From the NCBI GenBank assembly GCA_900552795.1, contig USBB01000041.1, positions 1-17,111 on the forward strand: a stretch of 17,111 nt of DNA, written 5' to 3'. This stretch comes from an uncultured Eubacterium sp. (GTDB taxonomy: Bacteria; Bacillota; Clostridia; Lachnospirales; Lachnospiraceae). The translations under genes were made by a program, and so were the position numbers. The notes below the pieces were generated by a model. It was not told the origin of the DNA. It searched no databases and saw only the letters and a list, made by a program, of their open reading frames with translations. Below, piece by piece: positions 1 through 7,064 of the stretch; positions within the stretch are counted from its first letter, which is position 1; each line of letters opens with the position of its first letter.

Positions 1-16
1 AAAGGAATTTTAAAAT

Positions 17-451
17 ATGAAAATTAATATTAAAAAATTAAATAAGAATGCGATTATTCCTACGAAAGGAAGTGAATATGCTGCTGGGTATGATTTATAT
101 GCTTGTATTGATGCACCTATTATAATTACACCTCATTCAACAGTGAAGGTCGGAACAGGATTGTCTATTGAAATTCCTACAGGATATTTTGGTGCAATAT
201 TTGCGAGAAGTGGATTGGCTACTAAACAAGGACTTAGACCAGCAAACGCTACAGGTGTATGTGATTCAGACTATAGAGGAGAATACATAGTTGCATTGCA
301 TAATGATACAGATATTCCTCAGACAATTAATCCAATGGAACGTATTGCTCAGTTAATAGTTATTCCATTTTTGTCAATTGAGTTTAATGAAATTGATGAA
401 TTGTCTAAAACAGAACGAGGAGAGGATGGATTTGGAAGTACTGGAAAATAA
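17..451 (+). CDS. dut: dUTP diphosphatase (dUTPase), mobile-element borne
   Basis: Predicted trimeric dUTPase, hydrolysing dUTP to dUMP and pyrophosphate to keep uracil out of DNA and supply dUMP for thymidylate. All five family motifs occur in order in 144 residues, the normal length: I AAGYDLYA (22-29), II RSGLA (64-68), III GVCDSDYRGEY (80-90), IV ERIAQLI (108-114), V RGEDGFGSTG (134-143). Motif III has Cys where Ile/Val is usual, and motif V has Asp where a Gly is usual; the catalytic Asp of motif III is kept. AAAGG lies just upstream at 1-5, so the gene is complete. It lies directly before an excisionase and an integrase, so it belongs to the integrated element rather than to host metabolism. 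Phage dUTPases can double as regulators; that is only a possibility here. Confidence 0.93.
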   Translation: MKINIKKLNKNAIIPTKGSEYAAGYDLYACIDAPIIITPHSTVKVGTGLSIEIPTGYFGAIFARSGLATKQGLRPANATGVCDSDYRGEYIVALHNDTDIPQTINPMERIAQLIVIPFLSIEFNEIDELSKTERGEDGFGSTGK

Positions 452-638
452 TATACCTATCAAAGATAAATTAAATTTAACTATTAAAGAAGCTATCATA
501 TATTCCAACATAGGTGAAACAACAATTAGAAATCTTCTCAAAGAAAGAGGATGTCCGTTTCTATTAAAAATAGGTAATAAACAACTGATTAAAAGAAAAG
601 AATTTGAAAAATATATTGAAAGTAAGCATTACTTATAA
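426..638 (+). CDS. xis: Tn916-type excisionase (Xis), small DNA-binding protein
   Basis: Small basic protein of about 70 residues resembling the Tn916 excisionase family: an IPI-x-LTI-x-EA start, a helix-turn-helix-like IGETTIRNLL segment, and the family-typical GNKQLIKRKEFEKYI end. Such proteins bend DNA at the element ends and direct the integrase towards excision. The start chosen is ATG 426, which overlaps the last 26 bases of the dUTPase gene; AGGAG at 418-422 is rather close to it, so TTG 432 is a credible alternative. An ATG at 378 would add 16 residues encoded wholly inside dut and lacks a good ribosome site. Overlap with dut implies co-transcription and perhaps translational coupling. 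The integrase gene follows after a long hairpin. Confidence 0.82.
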   Translation: MDLEVLENNIPIKDKLNLTIKEAIIYSNIGETTIRNLLKERGCPFLLKIGNKQLIKRKEFEKYIESKHYL

Positions 639-645
639 TTGTGAT

Positions 646-690
646 GAGAGCCTTTATGTGTTATTATAATTATAACATATAAGGGCTCTC
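646..690 (+). promoter_or_regulatory. Long hairpin between xis and int
   Basis: Bases 646-664 pair with 672-690 over 19 positions, with only two G-T pairs (653/683, 658/678) and a 7-base loop TATAATT. No T-run follows on either strand, so it is not a textbook intrinsic terminator. Its position, 11 bases before the integrase ribosome site, suggests control of integrase expression, RNA processing, or a factor-dependent stop. The structure is directly visible; its role is inference. Confidence 0.7.
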
Positions 691-713
691 CATCTAAATA
701 GAAAGGAGTAAAT

Positions 714-1985
714 ATGGGTAAAAATTTAGATGGTAAAGAATTAGGTAACGGTATTATCCAAAAGAAAAATGGACGTTATGAAGCACGATATGTAAATAGA
801 TTCGGAAAACGTGTGTCTATATCGGGAAGTGATTTAAAAGATGTTAAACGCAGATATAATGAAGCAATTTACGAAAATGAAAAAGAAATTAATCTTCGTG
901 GAAATATTAAATTAGATGATTGGTATTTAAAATGGATGAATATTTATAAATTCGATGTTATCAGAGAAAATAGCAAGGTTTATTATAATAATGTGTATAA
1001 AAAACATATTTCTCCTAAATTGGGTAATTTCTATATAAAGGATATTACTCAACTACAAATCAAAGAGCTTATTAAAAATTTAGATTATCAAGGATATAAA
1101 TATGAAACAAAGAATAAAGTAAGAATTATACTTCTTGATATGTTCAATAAAGCAATAGACAATGAGTTTGTTAATAGAAATCCAGCCAAAGGAATAACAG
1201 TAAAACGAAATGAAGAGAAAAATATGCAAGTATTATCAGTAGAAGACCAGATTTCATTTTTTGATTGTTGTAAAGGTACATTTTATGATAATTTCTTTAT
1301 TGTAGCAATTTCTACAGGAATGCGAATTGGAGAGATTGCCGCATTAAGAAAAGAAGATATTGATTTTGAAAATAAACTAATATATGTAAAAAGAACACTT
1401 ATATATCAAAAATATGAAGGCGATACTTGTAAATCGTTTCATTTTGAATTACCAAAAACCAAGACAAGCGTTAGGCAAATTCCGATAAATAGACAATGTG
1501 AAGTGGCCTTAAAAAAACAATTTTTACAAAAAAATGTTATAAAAAATAAAAAACCCAAAAGGTGTGATATTCAATTTCAAGATTTATTATTTACAACTAA
1601 ATACAATACTCCATTAAACGCTCAAATAATATGTGACGCAATTAAGAAGATTGTAGATGAAGTCAATTTAATTCGTGATGAAACAGAAGAAATGGAAACT
1701 TTTTCATGTCATTGTTTTCGTCATACATTTGCCACTAGATGTTTTGAGGCTGGAATTCAACCCAAAACTGTTCAGTCATATCTTGGACATGCTACATTAC
1801 AAATGACCATGGATTTATACACATCTGTTTTACAGGAGTATAAAATGAGTGAGATGAATAAGTTAGATAACATCTTTACTCAAATATCTGAGAGTGGAGA
1901 CGATATTTGTGATAAAAAATATGACAGTTTAATGACTCAAAACCACAATAATATTATAAATATTGGAGATGTAATGGTGGTATAA
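714..1985 (+). CDS. int: Tyrosine site-specific integrase, Tn916 family
   Basis: Tyrosine recombinase of 423 residues that would integrate and excise the element. Order of parts: N-terminal arm-type DNA-binding domain (about 10-45, GNGIIQKKNGRYEARYV), SAM-like core-binding domain (about 64-160), catalytic domain (about 175-385). The catalytic set is complete: Arg204 (GMRIGE), Lys248 or Lys250 in PKTKTS, His333 and Arg336 (HCFRH), His359 (LGHA) and the nucleophile Tyr369 (LYTSV). Start ATG 714 has AAAGGAG at 702-708. It is preceded by xis and is the last gene of the element on this side. The roughly 30-residue tail beyond the catalytic domain looks unrelated to the core fold. Sequence is much AT-richer than the glycolytic genes, fitting transfer. 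Confidence 0.95.
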   Translation: MGKNLDGKELGNGIIQKKNGRYEARYVNRFGKRVSISGSDLKDVKRRYNEAIYENEKEINLRGNIKLDDWYLKWMNIYKFDVIRENSKVYYNNVYKKHISPKLGNFYIKDITQLQIKELIKNLDYQGYKYETKNKVRIILLDMFNKAIDNEFVNRNPAKGITVKRNEEKNMQVLSVEDQISFFDCCKGTFYDNFFIVAISTGMRIGEIAALRKEDIDFENKLIYVKRTLIYQKYEGDTCKSFHFELPKTKTSVRQIPINRQCEVALKKQFLQKNVIKNKKPKRCDIQFQDLLFTTKYNTPLNAQIICDAIKKIVDEVNLIRDETEEMETFSCHCFRHTFATRCFEAGIQPKTVQSYLGHATLQMTMDLYTSVLQEYKMSEMNKLDNIFTQISESGDDICDKKYDSLMTQNHNNIINIGDVMVV

Positions 1986-2024
1986 ATTATTTTATGGAGA
2001 TTTGGAGTTGTAAAATACTGATAA

Positions 2025-2132
2025 AATGGGCATTTTGTAAATAATAAAGACAACATAACTGAAAACTTATTACGTTTATCAGGTGACGCCGTATATTTTG
2101 GAGGAAATACAGTAGAAACTTGCTATGTGTAA
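2025..2132 (+). pseudogene. Orphan C-terminal gene tail beside the integrase
   Basis: A frame open for about 35 codons ends in LSGDAVYFGGNTVETCYV and a TAA stop at 2130-2132. It follows in-frame TGA and TAA at 2019-2024 and contains no ATG start. The residue mix looks like real protein rather than random AT-rich sequence. It lies between the integrase stop and the next gene, where an attachment site is expected. The best guess is the 3' end of a host gene separated from its body by integration. I do not recognise the family; chance is possible. Confidence 0.4.
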
Positions 2133-2158
2133 AAAGCAGCGCAGAAATGAGGTGAAGT

Positions 2159-2593
2159 ATGAAAAATTATAAAGAAATTATGTTAAAGACAGCAGGCGTA
2201 TTTGCAATGTTAGTCGGATTGCTTCTGATGTTTGGAGGATTTTATTATCTTTCAATATTTTTGGCACCTGAAAATATTTATAATCCAAATTATCAGAATC
2301 AGATTGTTACAATGAAGGTACTTACAGCTTATTCTTTCTATGTTATGGTATTTGGCATTGTAAACTGCGTTGCAGGGTTTATAGGTTTCGTTAATGCAGA
2401 TGAGGCAGATAATAATGTAAAATGCCGCAATTATGGAATAGTTCTCTTTGTGATGAGTATTGTTAATGCTGTTGGTATGGCAGTATTTTGTAATTTGTCA
2501 GTGTTTGTGATTGCTGCAATTATTGTTGTTTCTTTACTTGCTGATACAGTATACATGGTGGCTGCAATTCTTAAAATGAAAGATAAGCAATAG
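2159..2593 (+). CDS. Four-helix membrane protein of unknown function
   Basis: Not recognised. The 144-residue product is strongly hydrophobic, with four likely membrane helices at about 11-35, 54-78, 91-111 and 112-137. A loop of about 19 residues (36-53, APENIYNPNYQNQIV) separates helices 1 and 2, and a short polar DEADNN loop follows helix 2. The tail KMKDKQ is basic. No signal peptide cleavage site or catalytic motif stands out. The start has AGGTGA about 4-9 bases upstream. The stop lies 3 bases from the dinB stop on the opposite strand, so the two transcripts converge with no visible terminator between them. It is the first intact gene beyond the mobile-element end. Confidence 0.75.
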   Translation: MKNYKEIMLKTAGVFAMLVGLLLMFGGFYYLSIFLAPENIYNPNYQNQIVTMKVLTAYSFYVMVFGIVNCVAGFIGFVNADEADNNVKCRNYGIVLFVMSIVNAVGMAVFCNLSVFVIAAIIVVSLLADTVYMVAAILKMKDKQ

Positions 2594-2596
2594 ACT

Positions 2597-3841
2597 TCAG
2601 CAATCAGAGCGTTTTTCTTTATTTAATCCGCCTGTCATATGATTATAATCGCTGTCTATAAAGCGTGCTCTTTTGATGCTGTCTTCACCGTATTTTTGTC
2701 TGATTTTATCAATGGCGGTGTTGAGCTTTGAAAGTTTAACATTTTTATTGTCGTCGAACATACTAATCTGATTAGATATTATTTTTGTAGGATGAGATGC
2801 AGATACACCGATAAGGCGTAGAGGTCTGTTATCCCACATATTTTTAAAAAGGTCTGTTGCTGCATCAAAAATTATTTCTGTTATGTTTGTTGGCTCGTTT
2901 AAAGTACATTGCTTTGACTGCTGGTTAAAATCAGAGTCAGTTATATTTACGCTTACCACGTTTATATAGGATTTTTCGGCGCGTATTCTGGCGGCAACAG
3001 TTTCGCATAAAGATAATATGACTATTTTTGCTGTCTGAATGTCAGTCACATCGCTTCCTAATGTTATTGAATTGCCGTAGCTTTTTGATACAACAGGCTT
3101 TTTAAAGAGTTCATCTCCGTTTAAACCGTTTGCATGATTCCATATATCTTCTCCCTGTTTTTTTAAATGCCAACATAGCAGTTGTTTGTCACAGTTGGCT
3201 ATGTCACCTATTGTATGCAGGCCTAATGAATTCATTTTGGCTGCGGTTGATTTGCCTACAAATAGGAGATTTCTGATAGGGAGAGGCCACATTTTTGTTG
3301 ATATTTCATTAGGAAAAAGTGTGTGCACTTTATTTGGCTTGTCAAAATCAGATGCCATTTTTGCAAGAAATCTGTTCGTGGATATTCCGATATTTACTGT
3401 AAATCCAAAATTATCAAAAATTTCATTTTTTAATTTGTTAGCAAAGACAACAGGATCTCCGTAAAGAGTTCCGGTTCCTGTCATATCGCAGAATGCTTCA
3501 TCAATGCTGTATTGTTCAACTATGGGAGCATAATTTTTTAAGTAATTCATAAATTTGTCTGATGATTTGACATAAAGTGAAAAATCAGGCGGAAAAATCA
3601 GTAAATCCGGACACATCTGTCTTGCTTTTGCGAGAGGCTGTGCAGTTTTAATACCATATTTTCCGGCTGGTATTGATTTAGCGAGAACTATGCCATGACG
3701 CTGCTGCTCATCTCCTCCTATTACGGATGGTATAGTGCGTATATCAACTGCATCCGGTGAATTTTTAAGCTGTTTTACTGCTTCCCATGACAGGAATGCA
3801 CTGTTTACATCTATATGAAATATAATCTGTTCTTTTTTCAT
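2597..3841 (-). CDS. dinB: DNA polymerase IV, Y-family translesion polymerase
   Basis: Y-family polymerase of 414 residues that copies past damaged bases with low fidelity. Visible elements, numbered from the chosen start: HIDVNSAF with metal-binding Asp11 and steric-gate Phe16; SIDEAF with the second acidic pair Asp114-Glu115; GISTNRFLAKMASD, typical of the palm/fingers; a helix-hairpin-helix thumb (LFVGKSTAAKMNSLGLHTIGDI); a little-finger domain; and QISMF near the C-terminus, a sliding-clamp binding motif, before a RARFI segment common in clostridial members. The start at 3841 is preferred because GGAG lies at 3851-3848 in good spacing; an ATG at 3853 has no ribosome site. A divergent gene begins about 160 bp away. 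No LexA-type operator was recognised, so SOS control is unproven. Confidence 0.93.
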   Translation of the reverse strand: MKKEQIIFHIDVNSAFLSWEAVKQLKNSPDAVDIRTIPSVIGGDEQQRHGIVLAKSIPAGKYGIKTAQPLAKARQMCPDLLIFPPDFSLYVKSSDKFMNYLKNYAPIVEQYSIDEAFCDMTGTGTLYGDPVVFANKLKNEIFDNFGFTVNIGISTNRFLAKMASDFDKPNKVHTLFPNEISTKMWPLPIRNLLFVGKSTAAKMNSLGLHTIGDIANCDKQLLCWHLKKQGEDIWNHANGLNGDELFKKPVVSKSYGNSITLGSDVTDIQTAKIVILSLCETVAARIRAEKSYINVVSVNITDSDFNQQSKQCTLNEPTNITEIIFDAATDLFKNMWDNRPLRLIGVSASHPTKIISNQISMFDDNKNVKLSKLNTAIDKIRQKYGEDSIKRARFIDSDYNHMTGGLNKEKRSDC

Positions 3842-3884
3842 GTCATTCTCCATTTTATTTTAATGTTTTGCAGACAAATTTAAA

Positions 3885-3943
3885 TTACACGTTGGATAAA
3901 TATATTGTATAATATTATATAGATTTTTTAAATAACTATTCAA
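3885..3943. promoter_or_regulatory. Divergent overlapping promoters, dinB (-) and 4005 gene (+)
   Basis: Rightward: TTACAC (3885-3890), 17-bp spacer, TATAAT (3908-3913). Leftward, read on the - strand: TTGAAT (3943-3938), 18-bp spacer, TATAAT (3919-3914). The two -10 boxes abut and form a perfect 12-bp palindrome, TATAATATTATA, at 3908-3919. The shared centre would make the two promoters compete for polymerase. Calls are by eye only. Confidence 0.5.
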
Positions 3944-4004
3944 ATAATGTTATTATGGTTATAGTAATTTGTATTTTAGTAATTCAATGGAAAGGGATTT
4001 TCGT

Positions 4005-4340
4005 ATGATAGATAAAGATAAAATACTGCCATTTAATTTTTTTAATTATGGCGGAATTTACAGCGGTGAGCATGGCGGGATGCGCTATATAATAAAAAGA
4101 GGCGGTGAAAAGCCTGATTATGTATTTGCGGCCGCAGTGTGGCCGAAACCGTATTCATATGATAATACGGATAAAGCTGATATTACGGAGGAGACTTTTG
4201 AGTTTAGTGATGCTGGACGTGAGGCAGCAATAGAATGGATTGGCAGTCAGTATGAAGATAAGCTTAATATGTGGGAATCGGCACCGTCAATTGTTGCGGC
4301 ACCGATTGATTTAAATAAAACTTATCAGTCTGATGAGTGA
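4005..4340 (+). CDS. Small conserved-looking soluble protein, unknown function
   Basis: Predicted acidic, soluble protein of 111 residues with no membrane helix and no signal peptide. Its opening MIDKDKILPFNFF, the GGIYSGEHGGMRYIIKR segment with clustered glycines, the VWPKPYSYD stretch and the FEFSDAGREAAIEWIGSQYE helix resemble small uncharacterised proteins I associate with Lachnospiraceae; no function is known to me. ATG 4005 is chosen because AAAGGG (3991-3996) sits 8 bases upstream; ATGs at 3969 and 3987 lack a ribosome site. It is transcribed away from dinB, and its stop is 2 bases from that of the flippase gene on the other strand. Confidence 0.75.
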   Translation: MIDKDKILPFNFFNYGGIYSGEHGGMRYIIKRGGEKPDYVFAAAVWPKPYSYDNTDKADITEETFEFSDAGREAAIEWIGSQYEDKLNMWESAPSIVAAPIDLNKTYQSDE

Positions 4341-4342
4341 CT

Positions 4343-5692
4343 TTATTTGGCGTATCTTTTGATATGGCTGAATGGATTCAGCTTTAAATTAAACATAAGG
4401 CAGATTTTTATGTAGTAAACAATACATATAAATATATATGATGTCAAAAGTCCTGAAAGATAGGCTCCTATGTGATATTTCGGAACAAAAACAACAAGCG
4501 CAAATATACGGATTGCTATTGCAGCAGTGTTTGTAACACATGTGAAGCCTGTTTTTGACAGACCGTTTAATATGCCTGCGAGTGTTGTTGAAAGATAAAG
4601 AAAAGGGCAGAGCCATGCAAGAATCATTGTGTAATTGTATACGAGAGGTTCGTTAAATACATATGCACCGAGTCTTGCTCCTATGGTAAGAAAAATGAAT
4701 GTGCTTACTATTCCCATTAAAATACATAATGTAAAGCAGTTATCGAGTGTATTTATTATATCATTTTTGTTTTTATCTGAATTAGATTTTGAAATTCTTG
4801 GTATAAGCATTACAGACAGTGAGTTTGTGATTGCGGTAGGAAATAATATTAGCGGCAGCGCCATCCCTGTTAAAACACCATAAGCTTTTAATACATCATT
4901 TTGCGGCAGGCCTGATGCTATAAGCTGAGCCGGCAGCAAGATTGTTTCTCCGCTGGACAAAAGATGCATTAAAAGTCTGTTTGATGTTATAGGCATAGAG
5001 TATGAAAGCATTCTTTTGATTTTCGACAGTCTTATGGCTGGAAAAGGTGATTTTGTTGATTTTTGCAGCATAAGGCATATAAAACAGAACGCAAAAGAAA
5101 CAAATTCACCTGTAAGATTGCCGATACATGCACATATTACTGTAATTGGTATTGATAAAGAAATACAGATGCGGCAGTAGGCAAACACGGTAAAAACTCT
5201 TACAATTTGTTCAAGTAATTGAGAAACAGCAGGGATTTCGGCTTTCTGATGTCCATAATAATATCCGTTTACGCAGTTGTGGAATGTTGAAAAAGGAAAC
5301 GAGAATGCAAGTACCTTAAGTAAATCAGTGCATGAGCTGTTAAGAAGCAGTCTTGCGGCAATGTAGTCGGCTGATGTATATATAAGTGCTGATACTGATA
5401 TCGAAAGAGGAAGAGATATAAGAAGTCCGGTAAAGAGCCATCCGTGACTGTCATTTTTTTGGGCACTAAAGCTCGATATTCCTGTTTGGATTCCAGAGCT
5501 GCAAAGTGCAAATACTATTCCTATTACAGGAGTGACAAGCTGAAAAAGTCCGAGATTCTGCGCACCTATTGCCCTTGTTAAAAATATTCGGTATATAAAT
5601 CCTATTATTCTGCTTATTATTCCTGCAGCAGTGAGTATGAAAGTTCCTTTAACCAGTGCGCTTTTATAAAAAGATTTCAAGATTATCTCCAT
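4343..5692 (-). CDS. SpoVB/MurJ-type polysaccharide or lipid flippase
   Basis: Polytopic membrane protein of about 449 residues in the MOP/MVF superfamily, resembling stage V sporulation protein B and polysaccharide-exporting flippases. The hallmark is the N-terminal LVKGTFILTAAGIISRIIGFIYRIFLTRAIGAQN segment (described here as residues about 12-45), where the first helix is followed by a conserved Arg and an IGxxxLG turn. A dozen or so further hydrophobic stretches follow, up to a basic C-terminus. Likely substrates are lipid-linked sugar or peptidoglycan precursors; which one cannot be told, and an annotation of SpoVB does not prove that the organism sporulates. Start is uncertain: ATG 5692 has GGAG only two bases away, while TTG 5680 has GGAG at 5690-5687 in ideal spacing. 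The cysteine desulfurase gene starts about 100 bp away on the other strand. Confidence 0.85.
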   Translation of the reverse strand: MEIILKSFYKSALVKGTFILTAAGIISRIIGFIYRIFLTRAIGAQNLGLFQLVTPVIGIVFALCSSGIQTGISSFSAQKNDSHGWLFTGLLISLPLSISVSALIYTSADYIAARLLLNSSCTDLLKVLAFSFPFSTFHNCVNGYYYGHQKAEIPAVSQLLEQIVRVFTVFAYCRICISLSIPITVICACIGNLTGEFVSFAFCFICLMLQKSTKSPFPAIRLSKIKRMLSYSMPITSNRLLMHLLSSGETILLPAQLIASGLPQNDVLKAYGVLTGMALPLILFPTAITNSLSVMLIPRISKSNSDKNKNDIINTLDNCFTLCILMGIVSTFIFLTIGARLGAYVFNEPLVYNYTMILAWLCPFLYLSTTLAGILNGLSKTGFTCVTNTAAIAIRIFALVVFVPKYHIGAYLSGLLTSYIFICIVYYIKICLMFNLKLNPFSHIKRYAK

Positions 5693-5791
5693 TTCTCCGG
5701 ATTTTGCGGTGCGTCTATGATTATTTGCTATCAATATATGTACTAAGTGAATATAATATTAATAACTATTATAAGAGAGGCGCAGCGGATA

Positions 5792-6943
5792 ATGATATAT
5801 ATGGATAACGCGGCTACAACCAAGATGAGACCTGAGGTTTTGCGTGCTATGCTGCCATATATGGGGGAGCGGTTCAGTAATCCCTCAGGTATATATTCGT
5901 TTTCACAAAATGTAAGAAAAGAAGTAGAAAGAGCCAGAACAACAATATCCAATACCATAAATGCAAAGCCAAATGAAATATTTTTTACATCCGGTGGTAC
6001 AGAATCTGATAACTGGGCTTTGAAAATGACGGCAAAAGAATATGGTAAAGGTCATATTATTACGACAGAAATCGAGCATCAGGCAATACTTAAGTCGTGT
6101 GAATATCTTGAAATGCAGGGGTTTGAAGTTACAAAAATTCGTCCGGGACCAAATGGCATTATAAATGTAGAAGATGTAATAGAGGCAGTTAAGGATAACA
6201 CAATTTTGATATCTGTTATGATGGCTAACAATGAGATAGGCTCTATTCAGCCAATAAGCCGCATAGGTGCATTTGCAAGAAAACATGGTATACTGTTTCA
6301 TACCGATGCGGTTCAGGCCTACACCAATATTCCGATAGATGTAAATGAAATGAATATAGATATGCTCAGTGCCAGCGGACATAAATTCAATGGTCCTAAG
6401 GGAACAGGTTTCTTATATATAAGAGAAGGCTGCCTTAAACTGCCATTTATAAACGGAGGAGGACAGGAAATGCATATGAGGGCAGGTACTGAAAATGTGG
6501 CAGGTATAATAGGACTTGAAAAAGCTGCTCAGATAGCTTTAAATAATCAAAAGTGGCGTGTCGGCAGGGAAATTTATATGCGCGATTATATGATACAAAG
6601 AATTGAAAATGAAATTGATTTATGTATATTAAATGGAGACAGAAATAGCAGACTGCCGAATAATATTAATTTCAGCTTTCAGTATGTCGAGGGAGCATCG
6701 CTTATTCTTATGCTTGATACGCAGGGAATATGTGCATCAGCCGGTTCGGCGTGTTCGTCTCACGATTCCAAACCATCACATGTTTTGACTTCTATAGGTA
6801 TGCCTGAAGAGCTTGCTTATGGAACTGTAAGATTTTCCATAAGTGAGGATACAGGCAAAAATGAGATAGATTATGTTATTGAGTGTTTAAAGAAAGATAT
6901 TTTTAATTTGCGTAAAAATTCGGAATCATACAATATGCATTAA
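5792..6943 (+). CDS. Cysteine desulfurase, NifS/IscS-like
   Basis: PLP-dependent class V aminotransferase fold enzyme of 383 residues that takes sulfur from cysteine as an enzyme persulfide for iron-sulfur clusters or thiolated RNAs. Visible: MDNAATT start motif, GGTESDN (68-74), His96 (EIEHQAIL), Asp172 (HTDAVQ), the PLP lysine Lys198 in SASGHKFNGPKG, and catalytic Cys321 in SAGSACSS on the mobile loop, a group I (NifS/IscS) arrangement. ATG 5792 follows AGAGAGG (5774-5780); ATG 5801, giving MDNAATT directly, is a close alternative. No nifU/iscU scaffold or thiI lies beside it, so the sulfur acceptor cannot be named from context, and I give no symbol. The gene ends facing the PHP gene, with a hairpin between them. 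Confidence 0.92.
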   Translation: MIYMDNAATTKMRPEVLRAMLPYMGERFSNPSGIYSFSQNVRKEVERARTTISNTINAKPNEIFFTSGGTESDNWALKMTAKEYGKGHIITTEIEHQAILKSCEYLEMQGFEVTKIRPGPNGIINVEDVIEAVKDNTILISVMMANNEIGSIQPISRIGAFARKHGILFHTDAVQAYTNIPIDVNEMNIDMLSASGHKFNGPKGTGFLYIREGCLKLPFINGGGQEMHMRAGTENVAGIIGLEKAAQIALNNQKWRVGREIYMRDYMIQRIENEIDLCILNGDRNSRLPNNINFSFQYVEGASLILMLDTQGICASAGSACSSHDSKPSHVLTSIGMPEELAYGTVRFSISEDTGKNEIDYVIECLKKDIFNLRKNSESYNMH

Positions 6944-7003
6944 TAGATTAATTTGAATTATGTTCAGTTATTTATGCTTCAAAATAGTTTTATTAATAAT
7001 CAC

Positions 7004-7039
7004 ACGGATTGCTTTGTGCAGTGCACTTACGCAATCCGT
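7004..7039 (-). terminator. Nested hairpin between convergent genes
   Basis: ACGGATTGC (7004-7012) pairs with GCAATCCGT (7031-7039), and inside it GTGC (7016-7019) pairs with GCAC (7023-7026). Read on the - strand it begins 25 bases after the stop of the PHP gene. There is no T-run on either side, so termination is not assured. Its reverse complement is related to the hairpin just after gap (9175-9211). It may be a 3' RNA-end element or a small dispersed repeat. Confidence 0.55.
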
Positions 7040-7064
7040 CGTAAATATATTTATGCAGTGAAAA

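Noticed and set aside
378..425. N-terminal extension of the excisionase, or a dUTPase-Xis frameshift fusion
   Set aside because: Both proteins are complete by family motifs; the extra 16 codons lie inside dut and lack a ribosome site.
714..1985. The left integrase as the enzyme that made the ssrA repeat
   Set aside because: It lies about 15 kb away across housekeeping genes, and no copy of the ssrA 25-mer is present near it; it presumably uses a different target.
3186..3464. Open frame on the + strand inside dinB
   Set aside because: It is the antisense shadow of a well-supported polymerase gene, with no ribosome site and no recognisable domain.
3842..3968. LexA/SOS operator for dinB
   Set aside because: No GAAC-N4-GTTC-like or CGAAC-type dyad was visible between dinB and its divergent neighbour.
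5903..6382. 159-residue open frame on the - strand inside the cysteine desulfurase gene
   Set aside because: The residue mix, rich in Cys, Tyr and Ile, is typical of an antisense translation; the + strand enzyme has all active-site residues.
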